A stretch of DNA of 64,000 bases, from positions 5,649,836 to 5,713,835 of the forward strand of contig NC_052505.1 of NCBI RefSeq assembly GCF_014356525.2, in the 5' to 3' direction. Both the position numbers and the translations under genes were made by a program. The stretch is from Nilaparvata lugens (lineage: Eukaryota > Arthropoda > Insecta > Hemiptera > Delphacidae). The notes under the pieces are model-generated. The model searched no databases, had not been told where the DNA came from, and worked only from the letters and a program-made list of their open reading frames with translations. Shown piece by piece: positions 21,726 through 33,200 of this stretch (positions are counted from its first letter, which is position 1; every line of letters starts with the position of its first letter).

Positions 21726-22496
21726 GGTTCACACTTCACATTCACTAATTCATGCACATGAAACACTGTAAAAACATGATTACTAACGCACACGAATAAG
21801 AATAACCTCACTTTTAAAACAATAATACAGTTGAAGTTGCTTTCCATGACGAAACACTATATAATAACTTTGTTGAAGTTCTGACACTGTGTTACTAGTA
21901 AATATTTGAAAAAACACTTACTTTTGATTGGAGTCTTGAGGAATGCATTTCACTCCTGAAGAAGAGCTTCATCAGAGGCTCAAAAGTAAGTGACTCCATC
22001 AAAAGTAAGTGTTTTTTCAAATATTTACTAGTAACACAGTGTCAGAACTTCAACAAAGTTAATAATACAGTATTTCAAATGCGAAAATTTCTGTTAAAGC
22101 TGTGTGTGTAGAGACTGTAGATGAGGAGAACGCAGCTACCGAAATCTCCCGACAGTAGCCGAGAACGCAGCTACCGAAATCTCCCGACAGTAGCCGAGAA
22201 CGCGCGAAGCCTAAGTACTCGTACATCGCAGCCGGTTGCCATGTATTTCGAGCATTATTTGAATGGTATGAAACCTGTAGGCTGGGAGCTCTAGCCAAGG
22301 ACTGGAGGGGGACTGCAGTGATCCGCAAGCGTTTCATATTCTTATCGGTTTTTTTTTTAATTTCGGAGTTTTTGAACATAATTTCGGGTTTTGAAGCCTA
22401 CAAATGTACATTTAAGAGTTGAGATTATTCAAATATTTTTAGTTCAATTTCTCTACTCATCGCCGCATCAAACGATGACCGGACGCCTCGCCACTG
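21412..22496. mobile_element. hAT-type non-autonomous transposon (1085 bp) carrying an exon-like segment
   Basis: Terminal inverted repeats CAGTGGCGAGGCGT / ACGCCTCGCCACTG are perfect over 14 bp and flanked by the perfect 8-bp duplication GATATATC (21404-21411, 22497-22504). Both features are diagnostic of hAT. No transposase is present. The interior has the arrestin-like exon (21659-21725, minus), an inverted repeat at 21857-22058 around CTTGAGGAATGCATTTCACT, and a GC-rich block (22120-22330) with a 35-bp direct duplication. Confidence 0.85.
21659..21725 (-). CDS. Candidate first coding exon of the ARRDC gene, inside a hAT element
   Basis: On the minus strand an ATG at 21725 (context GAACCATGG, in-frame stop just upstream) opens MEEVEDENSIINSKEIPVVV plus two more residues. 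It ends with one G before a good donor, G|GTAAGT. The next ARRDC exon (6279) begins GT CTT CAT, so the join makes Gly and reads KEIPVVVRV-GLHFHVVGEG. That is what an arrestin N-lobe strand pair looks like. The exon lies wholly inside the hAT-type element 21412-22496. It may be a real donated exon, a captured copy from a paralogue, or chance. Confidence 0.5.
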
Positions 22497-22927
22497 GATA
22501 TATCTGATGTCTGACACCGGTATAAACTGTTAATTCCAGTTAAAAATAATAAATTGCACTCTGTCCGCCAAAAAATACTTTTTTCAATGTTCAAATAAAA
22601 AGTTTTCAAAAATAGAGATTGGATTTTTGTTAATTAATTACATACATACATTGTTAAAAAATCTGGCAAAGTTGCAGAGCTAGAAAAGGATAGCTCTATC
22701 TGCTTTGTCGAATGGCAGACACGATTAGCAATGTTAATCGAATACTGCCATTATGACGTGGGCCTCACTGTAGTGCAGACGATGTCATCCATACTTACGA
22801 TGAAGAATCTTGAATGCCAGACAAAGAACCTTTGTGAAATTTGTAAAATTGAAATTTTTCACTGTTAACCATACGCATAAAATGAATGGTGCAATTATAT
22901 TGTGGACCTTTTTTCACAAACTATCCA

Positions 22928-23284
22928 AGGGCCGGTTTTCGAGCTCGGGATTTAGCCAAGTTCTAGACTTTAAACAGCTGGAGTCAGAAAATTTCTTTCC
23001 GAAACGGGGCGTAGTCATAGTACACGTTTGAATAAAATTCGAAAAACTAGAAAATTGAAGACAAAAAGTAAAATAAAGAGAAATAGTGTAAAGTTTCAGC
23101 TATTTTGATTTATTTGGGAATGTTTGCATTTTGTCAACGGAAAACGGTTCCAATTATATAAATGAGAAATGATTATCATAAAATTTACGATTACCGCCCA
23201 TTTCGGAAAGCCAATTTTCTGACCTCAGCCGTTTAGCCGTTTAGCCTAGAACTTGACTCGATCCCGAGCTCGGACACCAGCCTA
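22928..23284. mobile_element. Inverted-repeat element (GGGCCGGTTTTCGAGCTCGG)
   Basis: The left end GGCCGGTTTTCGAGCTCGGG and the right end CCCGAGCTCGGACACCAGCC are inverse, with about 100-bp arms including AAGTTCTAGACTTTAAACAG. Other copies are at 41415-41772 and, in part, 58655-58820. No ORF. Confidence 0.65.
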
Positions 23285-24096
23285 AAAATCTGGTGTGGTG
23301 CACTCACACAACTTTCCTTGCCGTTATGAAATTTGATCAACTGACGCTAGTGTTCACGCGCATCCCAAGTCTACTATTCAAAGATCTAAGCCAGCTGGTG
23401 ACAGGACAATAACGCTGCAGACACATGAAGTCTGCTATCTCTTCATAGTGAATGATTTAATAGAATCAACACTTGCCAACAGTTTGCAAATTGAATAATA
23501 TTATTTTCTCGAACTTCGAACTTATTTTCAATTTTAGGTGAAAATGTTACTGAACATTAATTGTAGAGATTTTTATGCTCAATCTTTTCCACTTGAATTT
23601 TTTTGTTTAAATTGTATCTGAAGCCTGATAATTGGGAATCTAAAATCAAACTTTGCATAGATGGGGCGAAGCTCCTGAAATTTTTACAGATATGGGACTT
23701 GTGGCTTATCAATGACTATTTTAGGTATAAATTTGATGGAAATCGTTGGAGCCGTTTTCGAGAAAATCGCGAAAACCCCTGTTTTCGACAACATTTTCGC
23801 CATTTTAGACGCAATCTTGAATTGAATTTGATCGAAATTGTTCGTGTCGGATCCTTATATTGTAAGGACCTTAAGTTCCAAATTTCAAGTCATTCCGTTA
23901 ATTGGGAGATGAGATATCGTGTACACAGACGCACATACACTCATACACACACATATACAGACCAATACCCAAAAACCACTTTTTTGGACTCAGGGGACCT
24001 TGAAACGTATAGAAATATAGAAATTTGGGTACCTTAATTTTTTCGGAGAGCAATACTTTCTTTACCCATGGTAATAGGGCAAGGAAAGTAAAAATG
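23284..24096 (+). mobile_element. X-family element, second copy
   Basis: Same order of blocks as 18489-19297, ending GGGCAAGGAAAGTAAAA. A 144-codon open frame spans much of it (23603-24037), but its other copies carry stops in the first half. It ends only 35 bases from bchs exon L. Confidence 0.6.
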
Positions 24097-24130
24097 TCAC
24101 CTGATAAAAATGACGGGTTTATGAGCCTAC

Positions 24131-24267
24131 CTGTTTGGCTATCGATTTGTTGTCAGCACGTGAGTAAATTTTGCGAATTTTGGAAAGTGTGACTTGTGTT
24201 ACAGCTTTTGCATTCAGTCCAAACACAACTTTCTCCTCTGTGACAAGTGGGGGCAGCACTTCCATAA
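24131..24267 (-). CDS. bchs: bchs exon L (most 3' exon seen)
   Basis: Acceptor GTTTCAG, donor CAG|GTAGGC; 2 + 135 bases, ending phase 0. It encodes MEVLPPLVTEEKVVFGLN, then VTLSKIRKIYSRADNKSIAKQ. In the family KQ is followed by an LGISSH-type segment, but no exon encoding it was found at lower coordinates in this window. Confidence 0.92.
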
Positions 24268-27200
24268 CTGAAACATCAACATGGAAAAAAGAAATTAATA
24301 TTACTCAATTTAATATTGATTTCAAAAAATTATAATAATTTATTAAAAGTATAAAATATTCTACATTCTTCCGTGATAGCAGCTCACCAGTTACATATGA
24401 TTAAGAAAATAGTTTATATTTATATTAGTAAATAGGTAGTCTATCATGCTGTGCCGTTTTTACACTCTCACCCGGCCAAAACAGTAATCATAGACAGTAG
24501 TCGACTTGAGTTGACAAAACATCTACTTGAAATTCGGAGCATAAACGACCTATACCATGGGATATTACCAATACCTACTACAGTGGAACGTCAATAATCC
24601 GGATCAATTGGGACCGGACCCCATCCGGATTATCGAAATTACGTTAAAAAACGGTCAGCTCGCACTATTCAAGAAACAAAGCAGTTAAAATTGCATATAC
24701 AGTATTCAATTATTGGTAGGTAGAGTATAAGGTATATACATTAAATGGCTACGCGCCATTCTCCCGTCGCCCGCTCTAAAGTAAGGAAATTAGCGCCAAG
24801 GGCAGAAGGTACGAAAATTTTATTTCTTGCCAGAGACGAATCCGGATTATTGACGGTCCGGATTTTTGACGTCCGAATTATCGACGTTCTACTGTATTAC
24901 TTACGATTTGGTTTACCTTTGATTTACCTCTCCTTTGATTCTGATATAGGCTATTATTAAGTATTTTTGGTTGAGATGAATTTATTAATAGCTGTATCAC
25001 TGAATCAATTATGTCTTTCAAGCTTTTATATTACATTATACTATCAGTGTTTTTATTTTAATAAAACTGATATTTAATAAAATACAAATGTATTTAATCT
25101 GGAGTTTAGATAGTATTTCAACCAATAAAAAATCGATACAGCAACAAAAGTTGAAGAGCATACATTGATACGCTAGTAGAAATTCTACTTTAATTCTAGG
25201 AAGAATCAATCTACATTTTATGCCGTCCTGATTAGTTGTGGGGCCTGAAGTAGTACCTAATCATGCTATTTATTAATCATCCCTATACTCATACTATCAC
25301 ATACAAGTTAATTTGCAGAAAAAAATACAAATTTGTATATTATTAATCAATAAAATTATTTTTCAATACTCTAACCATTCCTAAGAAACACACAAGTTTA
25401 TTTTTATAAGTAATGAATTGCTAGGCGCTTTGAGTTCTGCCCTGTGGAGAAAATAAAAAAAGTGAAAACTTGAAATGTGAGAAGTGGCTTCATAATAAAA
25501 TCACCAACATCATAATAATATTTTGGTTGAGAAAAATATTGCAGTAAGGTCCACATTTTAATGGCAGTATTTGATTTGGTTATGCTATCCTTGTCTATCA
25601 TTCATCAAAGCAGATAGCTATATCCTTTTCTAGCTCCACAACGTTTTTTTAACGTTTTAAAAATATAATTAATTAACAAAATATTCAATCTCAATCATAA
25701 AAATGCATTAACGAATTCAATCATTAAAAATGAATTTTCTGGGAGAATATAATAGAAATTGTTAATTTTTTAAGCGAGAAATAACCCTTAATATTATATC
25801 AGATACACTGGTATCAGCTATCCTCTATATATAGAAGGCAGTGACAAGACAAAGGCAACGGCAAGGCTGTTCTCCTATCTTTCTCTACCGCCATTATAAC
25901 GTAGACCTCACTATAGAGTACATAACCTATAAATTAGTAACTAACTCTAACTAAGTAACTAAATTAGTATCTAACTGTTAGATTCGATTATTCATTAGAT
26001 ATGAATTGTAAAGTAATATAGTAGCAAACACTGATGTCTTTTTGTTTCCATGTTATGATGCTTTTCTTTTAGGTCGTGTATTATTTTAATAATTTGATTG
26101 TATGGTATGAGATATTGTGGTATTTCTCCATAATTGAAAGAATATGGTGTTAATGTTGTCATTACCACTTTAATTAATTCGAAAATTAATTCATATTGCA
26201 GAACCAGGTTTCATGGTAACACCTACCACATCTTCAGCTGAACTAATGTGTTTGTTATTGTTGAAGGAACAGGAAATTCAATTTTAGGTTATGTATAATT
26301 TTGTTGGAATAATATATGTTTCAAATCTGCATTATCCATAATTTGTCATTTTAAATAATCTGTGTTAAAAATTCAAGGTAAACAGTTGGGTTTTTGTTTA
26401 CCTTGAATATTTAACACGGATTATTTGGAATGACAAATTATGGATGAAGCAGATATGAAACAGATATTATTCCAACAAAATAATTCACGTCCTAAAAGAA
26501 GCACCTTTACAACACCTTTAATTCATCTGCAGCCATAACGTTGATACAACATAAACATTCTATGAGTTCACGAAGGTTAACTTCCTCTATGGAGAAGCTT
26601 CGAATCATCGAATCTAATGAATTGATAGGTTATGTGCTCCAGACGCGCGTCTTTAGACGACTCTAAGGAATTACACATTAAAGCTACGTTTACACTATGT
26701 AGCTGCAGAGCTATATAAAATTTGAGCTACATATAGATCTGCTAGATGTAGCTCTGCTATAATTAACTTTGATGCCATTACTTGTAGCAGAACTACATAT
26801 AGTTTGGAATAAACTAGTTTTCGATTAGTGTAGGATTCTCATCTTTTTTCAACTTATAACCTCTCCACGTTCATAGCAACCGAAATTTCGTTCCACGCGT
26901 CCTGTTTTTGTTTCGATTTTTGAAGTTAGCACTTTTAACACAGGATAATCTATAAATAGTTCAATCAACTCCATAATATAGTCTCTATTCCAGTCAAATT
27001 CACTTAGAATATTCATCATTGCACAATAATTGATAAATCACATAGGAATACTCGCAATGCACAGTAGCCTACTAGCACTTTGACAACAAATGAGTATATC
27101 TGGTGTAAACCCAGCAGGTATATCAGCTGCGGTAGCCTTCAGGGACGGAGCGGCTACATCTAGCTCTGCTATGAACAAAAGCAGAGCTACATAAATAGCT

Positions 27201-30200
27201 CAGATTCTCTTTGATGTTTACCGCAAATTTTGAAAAACTCATTTTCTGCTAGCAGAGAAAATAGGCTTAAAATTGCTATACAGAGTGTTCTGAAAAGAGG
27301 TGCCCATAAGTCAGGGCGTGATTCCTCTCATCAAAAGAAGAAAAAAAGTTCTAATTAACATAGGTCCGAAAACGCTTGGTTACCGTACCAAGTTATACAG
27401 GGTGGAAGATTTCGTCTGAATTTCAGTTCCCCTGCTGGAACGAAGCCCTACGGGTATTCGTTGACTGTTAAGATGTAAAATTTAGCGTAGTCTACGTGAA
27501 ATTAACTGAAAAATTGAATAAAACCGTTTTCAGACCTGTAGCTACAGTAATTTTTAAGATATGTGACGAAATACGCGAAACTTGGTCCCGAAAAACAAGT
27601 TCCTTAAAGGTTTGAAGCAGATTTACTATGTTAAATGTACAATAAACACAAAATATTTTTACAGAGCTTGTAGAAAATTTAGTTTTGAAGAAAAAGATGT
27701 AGAATTAGTCTATAACAGACAAACGCAACCTTGAAAAAATAGTCCTTAACTACATACAAAACGCATGGAAAGTAATATTTAAAAATCATTAAACAAACTT
27801 TACAAATGTGAAAAATATAAAAATTTTCATATACAATACATTGCAAAAACTTAAAATTAAAATATTTTCCATTTAAAAATCGATTATAATATTATCATTG
27901 GCGTTACCAGCAAAACTAAGTAGTTTGAGCGATGGCAACGAGTAATCAGTCGGCTATAATTAGTGGCTTGAGATTCAGTCGAAAATAGAAAAAAATATAA
28001 TAAAGAAAAAAGAAACATATGAAATGTATGAAAAAACTAGAAAAAAAAATTCAATCCGAAAAGAAGAAGTACTAAGAGTGAAATACTAAGAGAGCAGAAA
28101 AACTAGAATGAATTCATAATAATTTGAAAACTCAAAAGAAAAAGAGATGATTCATGTAATTATTAATCTACAATTCACTGTACATATGTAATCCATTTAG
28201 TAAAATAATGTAATTCATTTGTAGCATATATGCAATTCCTTTTGTAAGCAAAGAGAGAATTAGAAAAACAATACAATACAGTACACATGACACAAAAAAT
28301 AAAACTTAAACTCAGAGAGAGAATCTTAATCTGGGAGTATAGCCCTACTAATAATAAATTCAGAGGAACTGAGGAAGACAGTATATGTACATCAAATTAA
28401 AATATTTAAGGTATGATAAAATAGAGAGCTTAACAGATTTTGTCTGCACTTTTTGATTGTACTACATAGTGTAAACCTAGCGCTAGATACAAATCACTTT
28501 CTACTTACAGTTGAGTTGTGGAGCCTGAAGACTTCCAATGTAGTTGGGGCCCAGCTGATAAATAGTTGTGACTATGTGCGGACTGAGAACCTCTTCTAGC
28601 AGATGACAAGGACCTTGCTTCCAAATCAGCCGGGAGTTGCGTCTCCAAATCGGCGGCGTTCCAATGAAGCCGTACACCGAGGAAGCTACGGTCAAGTTGG
28701 CAGCCCCTCCTCCAGGGTTCTGTGATATGTAATGCAGCTGCAAAACAACAATTATTGGAATATACAAGTATTTTTGGTTGAGTTAATTTAGCAATGGTTT
28801 ATGAATGTACGAGGGTGATTTTTTCAACCTCCGATCACATATCATACGACACAGGGGCGACTTTCACATAGCTGAACAGCTTTTCATCGCCATCAAACGC
28901 CCTGTGATCTGAGCTTAGACCTTCTAACCTATTTCCAATGTAAGTTTTTAAAATAGAGATGCTTCCCATGTTATTTAAATGGAGTTACTTTTCCTCCCTA
29001 GGGAGTATTTCCGTTATTTCGTCCCGAGAGCGAAAAAGTGACACTTTAGTATTATGTTCCAGGGAGTAAAGTAAGTACTTAAGACAGTAAGTTGAGAAAA
29101 AAGGAATATTCCTGCCAAATCTCATCAAATTCTATCAACGCGTTTGGCCATAGTCGCGTTACATACAGACAGACAAAAGAAAATCCGAGTTAAAAATAGA
29201 CCTCACTAAGTTCGGTCAATTCTATTCAATTCAATGCATTGTACCTGAGAGAATTAGACATTTGAATCCTTATTATGAGGTGAAAGAGTTTTATGAGAAT
29301 GTTAATACTATGACAATTTAATCTAGTCCATTTTGAAATATATTTATTAACTGTCTGTGACTTTTTTAACTAGGCTATAGAATGTAATGTTGTTGAATTT
29401 TGACTATTGTAATACTCTTGACGATCTTAAGAGCCTTCTGCAATAAAATGATTTTATCAATGAACACTATTGAATTTTAAAAGTACCTAATAAACAAATA
29501 GTATCTTACTTAACAAGGATGGGAAGAAGCCTTTCGCAGGCGAGAATGATGCAATAGCACTGATTCGAGCACTGCAAAAGACATTCACATCCAAGTAACG
29601 TTCACTATTTTTGGCATAATAATCTAAAGAAGAATAATAATTGAGAAATAGAAAACATCACCTGCTTGTGCTGACGTTACTACATGCATTCTATAAACAT
29701 AACCTAGTTTACAAATTCCGAATCAGAAATTTTGTGCAAGGTGACAAAACTTCCACCTGGAGCGCTGGTGGTTTATTTGTAGCAGTTTTGATGTTCCTAT
29801 TTCGGAACTAGGAAAAATACTCGACTGTAGAGAAAACATATTGTTTCATTACAGTAGAGTATGCTGCGATGAGAATCATATGTTTATTTTTTCTGCAAAC
29901 AGCTGTTCACCGGATTATTTCAATGCATGGAGAACAGCTGAAATTGGATGACTATGACAAAAAACAATTCTTGCAGTATGGAATTTTCAAAGTAATAAGG
30001 AGGAAACAAGTAAGTTACTCAGAAAAATGAGTGAGAAAATAAGTACTCACTTTTTGACTATGAACATGCTGTCCATCCATGTAGAGAGAGAAGGATGAGT
30101 TCTTGAGCACTGCTCTATTTAGAACTAGGACTAGATGATGCCAGGTACCTTCCTGCAGCAGATCAGGACACCAGATCCTGGCACAGGACACGCTCGATCC

Positions 30201-33200
30201 TTGAACGTCAGGCTCCCAGTCTGCTCCGGCTTCAACACAAAATTGTATTCAATTACAAATAATTCATCAATTTATCACTCAACAGCTGTCATGTTGTAGC
30301 ATGATGTTTTCTGATTAAATTAATTCCTATTGCTCTTTCCAGATTTTGTTTCACTTGCACATATACTCATCTAATGAGTACGTTATGGGTGGACCAGATT
30401 CTCCCAGGGGCAGACGAACCGCGTTCCATGGGAGCTTTTGACAGTTCATAAACGAGTCGCCATCTTTGATTATCCTGCACCGGTGCAGAATTCATGAACC
30501 GGTCGAAAACATATATGATCCACAAAAGACTAACCGGAACCGCAGAGCTTCTATTGGTCGAAAGTTTGAGCATCTGCTGCTGTCATATGAACAGTGGACA
30601 CTCACGAGAAAGATAAAGTTAAAATGGATGATCAAAGCAAATAAGAGGTAATTTATTCTTTTACTTTTTCAATTTACAATACACTGTTTTATAAAATAGA
30701 AACTGTTGTCAAGATTGAAACTTTGAAGCCACAAATTAAAAACTTATTGAAATTGTGAGCTAATAAGATTTCAAGTGAAATAATCAGCTGAAAGACTTGA
30801 GGTATGAAGATATGAAGGTGGAGATATGAACCGAATTCAACAAAGCGAAAACTTGGTTTGATTCTAAATAAACAAATTATAATACAAAATCAATTCAAAA
30901 TCATGGATTTGGAACCAACTGCCTTTAACCTCCTGCTTTTTTTACTTACGGTATTGAAACATTATAAAATACTGAAACAAACATAACTTCAGTATGAAGA
31001 TATGAAGGTGGAGATATGAACCGAATTCACCAAAGCGAAAACTTGGTTAGATTCTAAATAAACAAAAAATTATAATACAAAATCAATTCAAAATCATGGA
31101 TTTGGAACCAACTGCCTTTAACCTCCTGCTTTTTTACTTACGGTATTGAAAGATTATAAAATACTGAAACAAACATAACTTCAGTATGAAGATATGAAGG
31201 TGGAGATATGAACTGAATTCACCAAAGCGAAAACTTGGTTTGATTCTAAATAAACAAAAAATTATGATACAAAATAAATTCAAAATCATGGATTTGGAAC
31301 CAACTGCCTTCAACCTCCTGCATTTTTTTACTTACGATACTGAAACATTATAAAATACTGAAACATTATAAAATACTGAAACAAACTAACTTCAGTATGA
31401 AGATATGAAGGTGGAGATATGAACCGAATTCACCAAAGCGAAAACTTGGTTTGATTCTAAATAAACAAAAAATTATGATACAAAATAAATTCAAAATCAT
31501 GGACTTGGAACCAACTGCCGCTCAAACCTAGTTTTCGTTTTTGGTGAATTTGAGCCTTAAATAGTTTCTATTTTGACTAGTAAATGGTTTCGTAAAACAT
31601 CATCCAATGTTTGTGTTTTGTAAGACATAACCTACTTTTTTGTGAAACCAAACAAGCTCCAGTGTTTACACAGAATAAAATAGATTTCAAAAGTGTGCGT
31701 CAAACTGCATGGATCCCATGGGAACACTAGCGGTGCACTGTACGGTGTTTGTGGTGCACCAGGTGCAGCGGATCTGGTCCTCCCAGAACGTACTCATTGT
31801 GATCACATTACCAACTGCACTTACTATGCGACAGCGGAGTTTCCTGAGTGGTGACAATGACGGCCTTGTCTCTAGCCGAGAGCACAACTGCCAGGCAGAT
31901 GAGATGGTCGTCCTTGGCCGAGTGCAGATTGCGGACCAGAGTCAGCAGCCTCACGCAGTGCGGATCGGTGCGCGGATCGCTGAACCGTTCAACGCAGATC
32001 CACGACGAAAAACTCAAACCGGTTTGTGGCGGGAATATCCGATCACCTGCCACACAGAATCGTTCATTTTAATTCAATTTACAGGAATGGAGAAAACAGG
32101 ATTCATTTCTTCTTAATTTGAGTTATACACAAAAAATATAGTATATTCACACATATAATTAGTATCACACTATAACTCGCAACAAATACTCATAGAATAA
32201 TTATTATTGGAGTAATAATTGATAAATGATTACGATTCAAATATTATTCTTAACAACATCTACAAGTATAAAGCCTGATTTTCACCAGTAGAGTTAGGCT
32301 CAACTCACACTTACGCGACTCAGGTCGAGAAGAGACTCGACTCTAGTCGAGAGCATGTGTTTCCAAATGGTGACACTCAGACCAGTCAATTCCAGTCTCC
32401 GCGACGTCACCATTTGAAAACACATGCTCTCGACTAGAGTCGAGTCTCTTCTCGACCTGAGTCGCGTAAGTGTGAGTTGCGCCTAAGTGTTCGAGTAACT
32501 GGCATACTAACTCTACTTACTTGGTCGAATAACTGTTTTCACTACAGTTGAGAATAGTAGGTAAAGTGTGTTGTCTAGTGAACAGAACTAATCTCAAAAT
32601 GTCAAAAATTTTCAATAAATTAACACTTAAACACTTATTAACTTTTTAATAAATAACAATACTTCTTAAGCTTCGACTCTACTCTAATGAGAATGATATG
32701 AGAATAATTTTTTCAGTTAAAGTTACTTACATGTATGATTATGATATGTATGATTACATGTATCCTTTAACATGATTGCCGTGTAGATTGAGACATTTGT
32801 CATACCTGTGGACCAGCCTAGTAAAACCCTCTTCAAAGAATGCTGCCTCAAGCTGGCTATGACATTTTTTTGGAGCTCCTCGTTAGTTTGGAAGCTCTGC
32901 CCTAATCAGTTCAGACGTGATGATGCATCAAACATAATTCTCCTATCCCGTACGTGTATAAGCACTACCTCCATAAACAAAGCCATAGTGCATTCTGGTG
33001 ACGTCAGCACAGGTAGGGCTAGAATGCTCACTAATGCGTCACCAGAATGCACTATGACTTTGTTTACGGAGATAGATGTATAAGCCAGTTATTTCCTTCA
33101 TTATAGTATAAAAGATGACATAACATTTGAATGATGACGACAAAAATGTAGTAAAATAATGAGCAGTTTACCTGAGCCCATGCCTCCAACAACTCCCAGA

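Larger units (their letters stand above)
21314..22771. mobile_element. M1 element split by the hAT insertion
   Basis: TATAGTGAGGTCCAATTTAT at the left and GACGTGGGCCTCACTGTAG at the right are M1 ends. Removing 21412-22496 and one GATATATC restores the continuous M1 sequence ACCGATATATCTGATGT seen in other copies. The inner element therefore arrived after the M1 copy. Confidence 0.8.

Noticed and set aside
23603..24037. 144-residue protein-coding gene on the plus strand
   Set aside because: It covers an X-family repeat copy. The equivalent region in the 18489-19297 copy has stops, and no start, donor or domain supports a gene.
31687..31824. Extension of bchs exon I in overlapping open frames on both strands
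   Set aside because: The segment is a dispersed repeat also found at 30360-30440. Splicing at CATA|GTAAGT restores the family sequence.
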